A stretch of 5,123 nt of DNA, taken from NCBI GenBank assembly GCA_013203755.1, contig JABMPI010000124.1, positions 1-5,123 on the forward strand, written 5' to 3'. A model generated the notes under the pieces. The model saw nothing but the letters and a program-made list of their open reading frames with translations, had not been told where the DNA came from and made no database searches. The stretch is from Bacteroidota bacterium (lineage in GTDB: Bacteria > Bacteroidota > Bacteroidia > Bacteroidales > Prolixibacteraceae). Made by a program: the position numbers and the translations under genes. Of this stretch, positions 1 to 5,123 are shown in pieces (position 1 is the first letter of the stretch; every line of letters begins with the position of its first letter).

Positions 1-26
1 GCGCTCTACCCCTGAGCTACTCCGGC
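1..26 (-). tRNA. tRNA 5' fragment, probably tRNA-Thr (cut by left edge)
   Basis: Read on the minus strand, the last bases of this feature give a 5' acceptor strand GCCGGAG, the TA linker, then a D-arm GCTC-AGGGGTA-GAGC. This is a normal tRNA 5' half. The anticodon, T-arm and 3' acceptor strand lie outside the window, so identity cannot be read directly. It follows tRNA-Gly(TCC) by 61 bp on the same strand. In Bacteroidetes the tRNA after this Gly tRNA and before tuf is normally tRNA-Thr, so Thr is an inference from gene order. It is probably co-transcribed with tRNA-Gly. That it is a tRNA is near certain; the amino acid is only likely. Confidence 0.85.
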
Positions 27-87
27 ATTTAATACATAAAGAGATGGAAGTTAAAAGTATTTCTACTTAAAACTCCAATCTCAAGTG

Positions 88-160
88 AGCGGGAAACGAG
101 ACTCAAACTCGCGACCCTTAGCTTGGAAGGCTAATGCTCTATCAACTGAGCTATTCCCGC
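88..160 (-). tRNA. tRNA-Gly (anticodon TCC)
   Basis: A complete 73-nt cloverleaf folds on the minus strand. The acceptor stem is GCGGGAA pairing with TTCCCGC. The D-arm is GCTC/GAGC. The anticodon stem TTAGC/GCTAA encloses the loop CTTCCAA, giving anticodon TCC, which reads GGA and other Gly codons. The T-stem GCGAG/CTCGT (one G-U pair) encloses TTTGAGT. The discriminator base is T and CCA is not encoded, so the 3' CCA must be added by nucleotidyltransferase. It is the first gene of a tRNA unit with its own promoter at about 188-220, and it precedes the partial tRNA at the left edge. Confidence 0.97.
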
Positions 161-187
161 ATTTATTCACTTTGCAAAAATGCTGCG

Positions 188-220
188 CAAAACTACAAAA
201 TTTCTTAAAACAACCAACAA
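188..220 (-). promoter_or_regulatory. Bacteroidetes-type promoter of the tRNA-Gly unit
   Basis: On the minus strand, TAGTTTTG (188-195) matches the Bacteroidetes -7 consensus TAnnTTTG exactly. Nineteen nucleotides upstream of it is TTG (215-217), the 3' half of a TTGTTG run at 215-220, matching the -33 element. The expected transcription start is near 181-183, leaving a leader of about 20 nt before the mature tRNA-Gly 5' end. Sequence match and position agree; there is no direct evidence of use. Confidence 0.7.
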
Positions 221-265
221 AAATATTTGCTTACATTCAACTAAAGTAACATTTCCTCTTTTTAT

Positions 266-292
266 AAAAATGAGCTGGGTTAAAAAACCAGC
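266..292 (-). terminator. Probable intrinsic terminator after hpf
   Basis: On the minus strand GCTGG pairs with CCAGC (274-292). Two further A-T pairs form past a one-base bulge, and a T-rich loop closes the hairpin. Three bases later comes TTTTT (266-270). It lies about 125 bp after the hpf stop and about 45 bp before the tRNA promoter, a sensible place to end the rpsU-xerC-hpf mRNA. The T-run does not start directly at the stem, so efficiency is uncertain. Confidence 0.45.
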
Positions 293-416
293 AAACACCC
301 TTATTTCGAGTCAAAATACTTTAATTTCAGTTGTTTCCTGAACGTCCCTAAAATGGGTTTGCAAATGTAAAAATATTATTTTAAAAAACTAAGGATGGAA
401 CGTGCAATTTTACAAT

Positions 417-719
417 TTATTTACTTTTAAGTTTCTCTTTATATTTCCCCAGTTGTTTACGCATGGCATCTATCACTAAATCAGTAGCTTCCTCAAATGT
501 ATCGGCCGTCTTTTTTGCGAACAAATACCCGTCGGTAGGCATCGAAATCTTCAACTCTGCAACTTTATTATTAGCTGCCTCTGGCTTTAACACCTTTAAT
601 GTCACCTCACAATTGATAATACCATCAAAAAAAGTATCCAATTTAGCTACTTTTTTATTTACAAAGTCTACCAATCTTTCATCTGCATTTAAATGCACTG
701 TATTAATTTTCACTTCCAT
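417..719 (-). CDS. hpf: Ribosome hibernation-promoting factor, short form (HPF/RaiA family)
   Basis: This 100-residue protein has the length and layout of short HPF/YfiA. A first beta strand (about 2-8) is followed by a helix (about 11-28), three strands (about 34-46, 52-60, 64-69), and a long basic C-terminal helix (about 73-98). The helix carries the family pattern of an acidic, Ala-rich face (TADTFEEATDLVIDAM) leading into RKQLGKYKEK. Family members bind the 30S decoding centre in stationary phase, block mRNA and tRNA binding, and store idle ribosomes. The C-terminal dimerisation domain of long HPF is absent. The ATG start at 717-719 lies 12 bp after the xerC stop, so the two genes are almost certainly co-transcribed. 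No Shine-Dalgarno sequence is visible, as is usual in Bacteroidetes. Whether it acts more like RaiA (antagonising dimers) or HPF (promoting them) cannot be told from sequence. Confidence 0.93.
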   Translation of the reverse strand: MEVKINTVHLNADERLVDFVNKKVAKLDTFFDGIINCEVTLKVLKPEAANNKVAELKISMPTDGYLFAKKTADTFEEATDLVIDAMRKQLGKYKEKLKSK

Positions 720-731
720 AATAAGATTATT

Positions 732-1616
732 TTAGCCCCTGGGATGGGCTTGTTTATATATATCATGTAACTTTTCAAAAGTTGTATGTGTATAAACCTG
801 AGTGGCCGCCAAATTAGAATGTCCTAGCAACTCTTTTACAGCATTTAAATCTGCTCCTTTATTTAATAAATGAGTAGCATATGTATGCCTCAGTACATGT
901 GGGCTTCTTTTTTCCAGCGATGTCACTTTTGCTAAATTGTTCGTTACAACTCTGTATATTAATTTTTCGTACACAGGTTTTCCCTTTTCAGTTACAAGCA
1001 ATCGTTCCGTTTTGTATCCGACTATCTCGTTTCTTATATCAACATATAAATCTAACAAAATGTTGATACTTCTGGGGTATGGAATAACTCTTTCTTTTTG
1101 TCCTTTTCCTAAAACACGAATTAAATAGCCTTTTTTATCAAAATCGCTATCTTTCAAAAGCAAAAGTTCGGCTAATCTAACCCCCGTCCCATACAATAAC
1201 AAAATAATTAATTTATCGCGAATACCCTTAAAGTCTTCTGAAAAGAAACCATCATCGAGCAAACGATTCAAATTATCTTCTCCAACGAAATTGGGCAATT
1301 TTTTACGAATTTTAGGAAGCGGAATATTTGTTGCAGGATTACTTTCAACAACATGCTCCTTCATAAGGAACTTATAAAAAGACTTTACAGCAGTTACCTT
1401 CCGGTTTACTGACCGAGCTGAAAGTTGTTGTTCCATTAAACTAACAACCCATGTTCTAACCAATTTGGAGTCGACCGTATTAACACTAAATTCCCCGACC
1501 GTTTCTGTTATATATAACACAAACTGATCGAGGTCATTTCTGTATGCCACAACTGTATGAGGAGAATACCTCTTCTCATACTTCAAATAGCCGATAAACG
1601 ATTCCTGATAACTCAT
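732..1616 (-). CDS. xerC: Tyrosine recombinase XerC/XerD (chromosome dimer resolution)
   Basis: The product cuts and rejoins DNA at dif through a 3'-phosphotyrosine link, resolving chromosome dimers at division. With the ATG at 1614-1616 it has 294 residues, the usual Xer length. The N-terminal core-binding domain spans about 1-95 and the catalytic domain about 105-294. The full catalytic set is present: Arg147 (GTGVRLAE), Lys171 (GKGQKER), His240 and Arg243 (SPHVLRHTYATHLL), His266 (LLGH) and nucleophile Tyr275 (QVYTH), followed by the family ending HPRG. In-frame GTG codons at 1626-1628 and 1623-1625 would add four residues. They lie right at the end of an intrinsic-terminator T-run, so I prefer the ATG. 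Calling it XerC rather than XerD rests on the rpsU-xerC-hpf gene order. It is a housekeeping gene here, not an element integrase. It lies downstream of rpsU past a partial terminator. Confidence 0.93.
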   Translation of the reverse strand: MSYQESFIGYLKYEKRYSPHTVVAYRNDLDQFVLYITETVGEFSVNTVDSKLVRTWVVSLMEQQLSARSVNRKVTAVKSFYKFLMKEHVVESNPATNIPLPKIRKKLPNFVGEDNLNRLLDDGFFSEDFKGIRDKLIILLLYGTGVRLAELLLLKDSDFDKKGYLIRVLGKGQKERVIPYPRSINILLDLYVDIRNEIVGYKTERLLVTEKGKPVYEKLIYRVVTNNLAKVTSLEKRSPHVLRHTYATHLLNKGADLNAVKELLGHSNLAATQVYTHTTFEKLHDIYKQAHPRG

Positions 1617-1628
1617 AAATTTCACCAC

Positions 1629-1668
1629 AAAAAACCAGGAACCTCTGGAATTAATCTTCCAGTTCCTG
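1629..1668 (-). terminator. Intrinsic terminator/attenuator overlapping the rpsU stop
   Basis: On the minus strand CAGGAAC (1662-1668) pairs with GTTCCTG (1636-1642). TGGAA (1657-1661) pairs with TTCCA (1646-1650). The stem is therefore 12 bp with one 3-nt bulge (GAG) on the 3' side. The 6-nt loop GATTAA contains the rpsU stop codon. The stem is followed by G and then six Ts (1629-1634). This is the strongest terminator-like structure in the window. Because xerC and hpf have no obvious promoter of their own, it probably lets only part of the transcription continue, keeping rpsU mRNA in excess. Confidence 0.75.
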
Positions 1669-1842
1669 CAATCCTTGTATGTAAATAGCCTTTTTCAACT
1701 CTTCCCTTCTCTGAATTGAAGGTTTTGTGTACTTTTGACGCTCGCGTAATTCTTTAATTACACCCGTTTTTTCGAATTTTCTCTTGAACCGCTTTAAAGC
1801 TCGTTCAATGTTTTCGCCTTCTTTTACCGGAATTATTATCAT
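1651..1842 (-). CDS. rpsU: 30S ribosomal protein bS21
   Basis: This 63-residue, highly basic protein matches bS21, which sits on the 30S platform beside the 16S rRNA 3' end. Recognisable family blocks are the N-terminal strand MIIIPVKEGENIERALKRF, the helix RKFEKTGVIKELRER (about 21-35), and YTKPSIQRREELKKA (about 38-52). The length is typical of Bacteroidetes and slightly shorter than the 71 residues of E. coli. The ATG at 1840-1842 has a clear upstream GGAG, and a consensus promoter lies close upstream. In Bacteroidia, structural work (recalled, not checked) indicates that bS21 helps bury the anti-Shine-Dalgarno tail of 16S rRNA, explaining the general lack of Shine-Dalgarno use. It is the first gene of the rpsU-xerC-hpf unit, and its stop codon lies in the loop of an attenuator hairpin. 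Confidence 0.96.
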   Translation of the reverse strand: MIIIPVKEGENIERALKRFKRKFEKTGVIKELRERQKYTKPSIQRREELKKAIYIQGLQELED

Positions 1843-1844
1843 AT

Positions 1845-1851
1845 CTTCTCC
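1845..1851 (-). promoter_or_regulatory. Shine-Dalgarno site of rpsU
   Basis: Read on the minus strand, GGAGAAG is followed by AT and the rpsU ATG. The core GGAG (1848-1851) sits 5 nt before the start, a good Shine-Dalgarno position. None of the other four complete genes here has a comparable site: hpf is preceded by AATCTTATT, the xerC ATG by GTGAAATTT, the symporter by ATATAGGTTT, and the helix-hairpin-helix gene by GAGACACTT. Confidence 0.7.
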
Positions 1852-1873
1852 GTTTGTTTTTAAAATTGAGGCG

Positions 1874-1904
1874 CAAATTTAGAAATTATTCATTGCATAT
1901 CAAA
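1874..1904 (-). promoter_or_regulatory. Consensus Bacteroidetes promoter of rpsU-xerC-hpf
   Basis: The minus strand carries TTTG (1901-1904), exactly 19 nt, then TAAATTTG (1874-1881), a full match to TTTG-N19-TAnnTTTG. The -33 TTTG is itself the end of a second TAAATTTG copy (1901-1908), which has no -33 element at the right distance. Transcription should start near 1866-1868, giving a leader of about 25 nt that contains the rpsU Shine-Dalgarno site. Confidence 0.8.
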
Positions 1905-1956
1905 TTTAAAAGAAAAAAATTATAATTCCTACGCAACAAATTCAAATTAGACATTT

Positions 1957-3054
1957 TTAACGACTTATAAAATAGGGCTTCATTTTCATATAAGTTTTCT
2001 CATCCAATAGATCAACTGATTGAATTTGAGATATATTTTCGAAAAAACCATTTTTATTTCTGAAATCCAGAATTCCTTCAACTTGCTTTTTATTCAAATA
2101 TGGATGTTTTAACAAATCAGAATACTCCGCAAAATTTATTCGAATTTTTTTAATTGAAGTTGTATCGATAGAAATTTGATTCTTAATTGCATGAAAAGTT
2201 TCCTCTGGAAAATTATAAACTTCAAGTAACTGCTCTTTTGAATAGAATCCTCCAAGTAAATTACGGTATTTTACAATCCGTCTGGCATAAACAGAGCCAA
2301 TTCCCTTCAATTTAACAAGCTCCGTTGTATCGGCACCATTTATCTCAATATTTATATAAACAGAGTTGAGTTTTTTGGGAATTGCATTTATCTCCTTTTC
2401 AATTTGAACATGTTCTTTTATGCTTAAATAGAAGAGTGAATCAATTCCATAAATTTTTTGCAAATCGGTTTGTTCTTCAATTACACCTCCTTTGTCTCGA
2501 TATTTTAAAAGGTTATTTGCCTGATAATTACTAAATCCAAATTTTTTTAATTCAATAAAATCAGCTTTATTAGGATCAAAATATCCAGTAATTTCATTTT
2601 TTGCTTTTTTCTTAAAAGTTCTTTTCGGTAAATCCTCTTTAGCAATTTCAATAAACGATTCTATTGCGTTGTAAATAGAATCGTTCACTCCATAAATTTT
2701 TCGGAAATCAATTACAGAATTAAATATCCCGCCTGCTTTTCGATAGTTTATTACATTTTGTTTGATAAAAATTGGAATTTGAAGTGAATCGAGTTTACTT
2801 TCAGAGATCGTATTCGGGTTAAATTGAAACAAACTTTGCACTTGCAATTCATCATTAACACTCTCGTTACCCCATTCATTTATAATTTTTGCGTAATCCG
2901 ATGAATCGACCGAAGGTTTTTGCTCCAGATTTACTACAATTACATTAGCAGTTATAACTCCCAATATTAAAACACTTAATATTAGAATGGCATTTCTGTC
3001 TGATCTTGAGAAATTAAGAAACTGAACTACAATATGTTTTAAAGGATTATTCAA
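1957..3054 (-). CDS. Membrane-anchored helix-hairpin-helix repeat protein (ComEA-like)
   Basis: The 365-residue product has a short basic N-terminus (FSRSDRN), one transmembrane segment (about 22-42) and a long, probably extracytoplasmic part. That part holds four helix-hairpin-helix units of the ComEA type (HHH_3), about 78-136, 159-217, 236-296 and 306-363. Each shows Asn/Asp-x-Ala/Thr, a hairpin, a Tyr/Phe-Arg segment followed by Gly-Gly or Asn-Gly, then a second helix. The third is the most canonical (LVKLKGIGSVYARRIVKYR). Such units usually contact the DNA backbone without sequence specificity, as in ComEA for DNA uptake; a role in DNA binding or uptake is an inference. The start is TTG (3052-3054). 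No in-frame ATG lies before Met356, and an in-frame TAG stands eight codons upstream, so a non-ATG start is forced unless the start has been mutated. The gene stands alone between spacers. Confidence 0.85.
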   Translation of the reverse strand: MNNPLKHIVVQFLNFSRSDRNAILILSVLILGVITANVIVVNLEQKPSVDSSDYAKIINEWGNESVNDELQVQSLFQFNPNTISESKLDSLQIPIFIKQNVINYRKAGGIFNSVIDFRKIYGVNDSIYNAIESFIEIAKEDLPKRTFKKKAKNEITGYFDPNKADFIELKKFGFSNYQANNLLKYRDKGGVIEEQTDLQKIYGIDSLFYLSIKEHVQIEKEINAIPKKLNSVYINIEINGADTTELVKLKGIGSVYARRIVKYRNLLGGFYSKEQLLEVYNFPEETFHAIKNQISIDTTSIKKIRINFAEYSDLLKHPYLNKKQVEGILDFRNKNGFFENISQIQSVDLLDEKTYMKMKPYFISR

Positions 3055-3158
3055 AAGTGTCTCAGATTTAGAGTTAATCTACTACAATAATTACATCGTT
3101 AAATTTACTAAATTTAAAATATAATCCCAAATAATACATTCGCCGGATTCCCCAAATT

Positions 3159-3190
3159 CAAAATTATTTAGCTGAATTTTAATAGTCCAA
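3159..3190 (-). promoter_or_regulatory. Possible promoter of the helix-hairpin-helix gene
   Basis: On the minus strand, TAATTTTG (3159-3166) matches TAnnTTTG, and TTG (3188-3190) lies 21 nt upstream, at the loose end of accepted spacing. It overlaps the symporter stop region and would give a leader of roughly 100 nt before the TTG start. In DNA this AT-rich, such matches arise by chance, so this is tentative. Confidence 0.3.
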
Positions 3191-4532
3191 TTTTATTCAA
3201 CAAAACAATTGCTATTGCTATTGGAGCAATAAATTTTACTAAAAACATAAACAACGATAACATTGCCCCAGAGAGATTCCCTCCATTTGCCACTTCCGCC
3301 TGGACTTTCTTTCTACCATAAAACCATCCGGTAAATACGGCTATAAACAAACCTCCAACTGGCAACATTAAATTTGCTGAAATCCAATCCATTAAATCAA
3401 AGAAACTTAGTCCGAATAAAGTATATGGTGACAATATTCCCATTGATAGGGAACATAGAATGCCAAGCATTGAAATAAGGATGGTAGCTAAAACAGTAGA
3501 GGATTTTCTCCCCATATTAAACTCTTCCTTAAAATAAGCCACAACCACTTCTAAAATTGAAATTGATGAAGTAAGCGCTGCAATAGTTAGAAGTACAAAA
3601 AATAAAATTGAGAAGGCAAATCCACCGGGCATCTGATGAAATACATTTGGTAGAGTTACGAATATTAACCCCGGACCTTCAGTGGGAGCAATGCCAAAAG
3701 CAAAAACAGCAGGAAATATTGCAATGCCTGCTAAAATTGCAATAACTGTATCGGCAACCGTTACGCTAATGACGGTACGAACCAGATTATTTTCCTTATT
3801 TATATAAGACCCGTAAGTAATTAAGGTACCCATTCCTAAACTCAAAGTAAAAAAGGCATGTCCCAATGCGCTTAATATTGCATCACCGTTTAGTTTCGAA
3901 AAATCAGGTTTAAAAAGAAAATCTAAACCAGCCTTTGCACCATCCAAAGAAACTGATTTTATACATAAACCAATAAGAATTACTACCAACATGGGCATTA
4001 AAATCTTAGTGTATTTTTCAATTCCTTTTTTTACCCCAACAATTACAATTGCTCCTGTAGCAAACATAAAAACAAGTTGCAAGGCAACTGGTTTAATTGG
4101 CGACTCGATAAGTGTAGAAAAAAGGGATGTAATTTGTTCCGGACTTTTATTCGTAAAACCGTTTTGTATTGAAAGCGAAATATATTGTATACTCCAACCT
4201 GCAACTACTCCATAAAAAGAGAGAATTAGAAATGCTGCGCCAACTCCTAATATTCCAATATATCGCCACGGGGTTCCGGGAGCTAAAACTTTAAAAGCAC
4301 CAAATGCATTTCGTTTTGAACTGCGGCCAATAATTAATTCGGAAAGCATTATGGGTATACCAATAGCCAAAATAAAACCCAAATAAACAAAAAGGAATGC
4401 GGCTCCACCATGTACTCCAGTTATGTATGGAAACTTCCAAATATTACCCAGACCAACAGCAGAACCTGCAGCGGCGGCTATTACGCCAAATTTCGAACTA
4501 AAAGTATCTCTTGCTTGATTATTGTCGGACAT
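3168..4532 (-). CDS. Sodium:neurotransmitter symporter family (SNF/NSS) transporter
   Basis: This 454-residue inner-membrane protein has the LeuT fold. The unwound TM1 signature AGSAVGLGNIWKFPY (22-36) provides Na+ and substrate contacts equivalent to LeuT Ala22 and Asn27 (here Ala25, Asn30). TM6 carries the second broken helix (SLGMGTLITYGSY, 231-243). TM8 carries ALTSSISILE (319-328), whose Thr/Ser pair matches the LeuT Na2 site. I count 11 likely membrane segments, ending at about 446, as in shorter bacterial members such as MhsT rather than the 12 of LeuT. The LeuT outer-gate Arg30 is replaced by Lys33; its Asp404 partner appears kept as Asp382. Characterised bacterial members import amino acids (Leu, Trp, Tyr, hydrophobic) with Na+; the substrate here cannot be named. 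ATG start at 4530-4532, no Shine-Dalgarno sequence. A terminator-like hairpin lies in the leader. Confidence 0.92.
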   Translation of the reverse strand: MSDNNQARDTFSSKFGVIAAAAGSAVGLGNIWKFPYITGVHGGAAFLFVYLGFILAIGIPIMLSELIIGRSSKRNAFGAFKVLAPGTPWRYIGILGVGAAFLILSFYGVVAGWSIQYISLSIQNGFTNKSPEQITSLFSTLIESPIKPVALQLVFMFATGAIVIVGVKKGIEKYTKILMPMLVVILIGLCIKSVSLDGAKAGLDFLFKPDFSKLNGDAILSALGHAFFTLSLGMGTLITYGSYINKENNLVRTVISVTVADTVIAILAGIAIFPAVFAFGIAPTEGPGLIFVTLPNVFHQMPGGFAFSILFFVLLTIAALTSSISILEVVVAYFKEEFNMGRKSSTVLATILISMLGILCSLSMGILSPYTLFGLSFFDLMDWISANLMLPVGGLFIAVFTGWFYGRKKVQAEVANGGNLSGAMLSLFMFLVKFIAPIAIAIVLLNKIGLLKFS

Positions 4533-4566
4533 AAACCTATATATTAAATTGAAACCTATTTCTACT

Positions 4567-4604
4567 AAAAACTTTGGGTTTAAAATTTTTGAAACCCCAA
4601 AAGT
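4567..4604 (-). terminator. Hairpin plus T-run in the symporter leader
   Basis: On the minus strand ACTTTTGGGGTTT (4592-4604) pairs with AAACCCAAAGT (4571-4581), giving 11 bp with two single-base bulges. The loop is 10 nt (CAAAAATTTT). The final T of the stem and the next four bases form TTTTT (4567-4571). In the opposite direction no T-run follows, so it points toward the symporter gene, whose ATG is about 35 bp further on. It may end read-through from the outer-membrane protein gene or act as a leader attenuator. Only a lone TAAATTTG (4622-4629), without a matching -33 element, suggests a promoter upstream of it. Confidence 0.45.
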
Positions 4605-4706
4605 GCAAAAAAATAATTTGCCAAATTTAAGATGTTTATAAAATTTAATTGGATTTAAAATTTCAGGTTCAAATGATGCAAAAGCAAAACAAACTCTATT
4701 TCATAT

Positions 4707-4726
4707 AAAACCTATTTTTGATAGGT
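4707..4726 (-). terminator. Weak intrinsic terminator after the outer-membrane protein gene
   Basis: On the minus strand ACCTAT (4721-4726) pairs with ATAGGT (4710-4715) around the loop CAAAA. The last stem base begins a TTTT run (4707-4710). It starts 25 bp after the stop codon of the BamA/TamA-like gene. The stem is short and AT-rich, so the call rests mainly on its position. Confidence 0.4.
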
Positions 4727-4750
4727 AAATAAACCAAATAAATAGTGATT

Positions 4751-5123
4751 TTAGAATGGGTAGCCAATTGCAAACGAGAGATTTAAATCCTCTTTTGTTA
4801 GGGAGCGGTTTCCAATAATCCAATTCTCCCCAAACTCGGCAGATGGATCGTGCAATTTTAGTCCTAAATCAAGTCGGAATATAAAATAATTTAAATCAAA
4901 CCGTAATCCCGCACCAGTTCCTAAGGCAATTTGTTTGTAAAACTTATTAAGTTTAAACTGAGCTCCCATTCGATTGTCTTTTTCATTTATTGCCCAAATA
5001 TTGCCTGCATCAACAAAAATAGCACCTTCCAAAAAACCAGTTAGTAAAAACCGATACTCAACATTCGCCTCCAATTTTACATCAGACGATTGATTTGGAT
5101 ACGAATCATCCGATGCCTTATAC
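4751..5123 (-). CDS. BamA/TamA family outer-membrane beta-barrel protein, C-terminal end (5' end cut by the right edge)
   Basis: The reading frame stays open to the right edge; 123 C-terminal residues are visible and the true start is outside the window. A TTG at 5072-5074 is an internal Leu codon, not a start. The sequence shows the last strands of a 16-strand barrel of the bacterial surface antigen (D15/Omp85) type. SSDVKLEANVEYRF and GFLEGAIFVDAGNIW are typical of the family's C-terminal barrel, followed by an ALGTGAGLRFDLNYFIFRLDLG strand pair. The protein ends LSFAIGYPF, with alternating hydrophobic residues and a terminal Phe, the beta-signal read by the Bam machine. BamA folds proteins into the outer membrane; the related TamA/TamL has an export role. 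The N-terminal POTRA region needed to tell them apart is not visible. Confidence 0.85.
   Translation of the reverse strand, partial: YKASDDSYPNQSSDVKLEANVEYRFLLTGFLEGAIFVDAGNIWAINEKDNRMGAQFKLNKFYKQIALGTGAGLRFDLNYFIFRLDLGLKLHDPSAEFGENWIIGNRSLTKEDLNLSFAIGYPF

Noticed and set aside
257..275. AT-rich palindrome TTTTTATAAAAA flanked by CTC and GAG
   Set aside because: It is low-complexity sequence next to the probable hpf terminator; one arm supplies that terminator's T-run, so no separate operator is needed to explain it.
326..342. Small hairpin TTCAG/CTGAA downstream of hpf
   Set aside because: Only five base pairs with a 7-nt loop and no adjacent T-run; expected by chance in such sequence.
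463..735. Open plus-strand frame of 90 codons opposite hpf
   Set aside because: It lies entirely across hpf and the end of xerC in antisense, shows no family motif, and the minus-strand genes are clearly real.
881..1128. Two overlapping short plus-strand frames opposite xerC
   Set aside because: They are antisense to the catalytic domain of the recombinase and have no recognisable domain or start signal.
732..1616. Tyrosine recombinase close to tRNA genes, suggesting an integrated element
   Set aside because: The gene order rpsU-xerC-hpf-tRNA is a conserved housekeeping block, the protein has Xer length and motifs, and no second copy of the tRNA-Gly 3' end (att-like repeat) is visible.
3991..4215. 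Plus-strand frame of 74 codons opposite the symporter
   Set aside because: It is antisense to membrane-segment codons, which often leave open frames; no independent support.
5072..5074. TTG as the start of a 107-residue outer-membrane protein
   Set aside because: The frame continues upstream without a stop to the right edge with family-like sequence, so this codon is internal and the gene is simply cut by the edge.
1..5123. CRISPR array, insertion sequence or defence island
   Set aside because: No regularly spaced repeats, transposase motifs, terminal inverted repeats or defence-type domains were seen on either strand.

Overview
The window looks like a chromosomal segment of a Bacteroidota (Bacteroidetes) bacterium. 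The DNA is AT-rich. Two promoters match the Bacteroidetes pattern (TTG/TTTG, about 19 nt, TAnnTTTG). Most starts lack a Shine-Dalgarno sequence, and the gene order matches a block I know from this phylum. The class or genus cannot be fixed from this window.

Every supported gene is on the minus strand, so transcription runs from high to low coordinates. In that order: the C-terminal end of a BamA/TamA-type outer-membrane beta-barrel protein (4751 to the right edge), a sodium:neurotransmitter-type symporter (3168-4532), a membrane-anchored protein with four helix-hairpin-helix repeats (1957-3054), ribosomal protein bS21 (rpsU, 1651-1842), a Xer tyrosine recombinase (732-1616), the short hibernation-promoting factor (hpf, 417-719), tRNA-Gly(TCC) (88-160), and the 5' part of another tRNA, probably tRNA-Thr, cut by the left edge.

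The left half, rpsU-xerC-hpf-tRNAs, is the conserved translation and chromosome-maintenance block that in this phylum normally continues into tuf, tRNA-Trp, secE and nusG. A consensus promoter drives rpsU. A strong bulged hairpin with a T-run lies across the rpsU stop codon and probably limits read-through into xerC and hpf. Another hairpin 125 bp after hpf probably ends the mRNA, and a separate consensus promoter drives the tRNA genes. rpsU is the only gene here with a clear Shine-Dalgarno sequence, which fits the bS21 autoregulation model for Bacteroidia. The right half is three independent-looking envelope genes separated by AT-rich spacers with weak signals.

No mobile element, CRISPR array, defence island or evidently new system is visible. 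The points worth a second look are regulatory (rpsU Shine-Dalgarno sequence, rpsU/xerC attenuator, symporter leader hairpin), a TTG-only start on the helix-hairpin-helix gene, and a shortened tRNA cluster.
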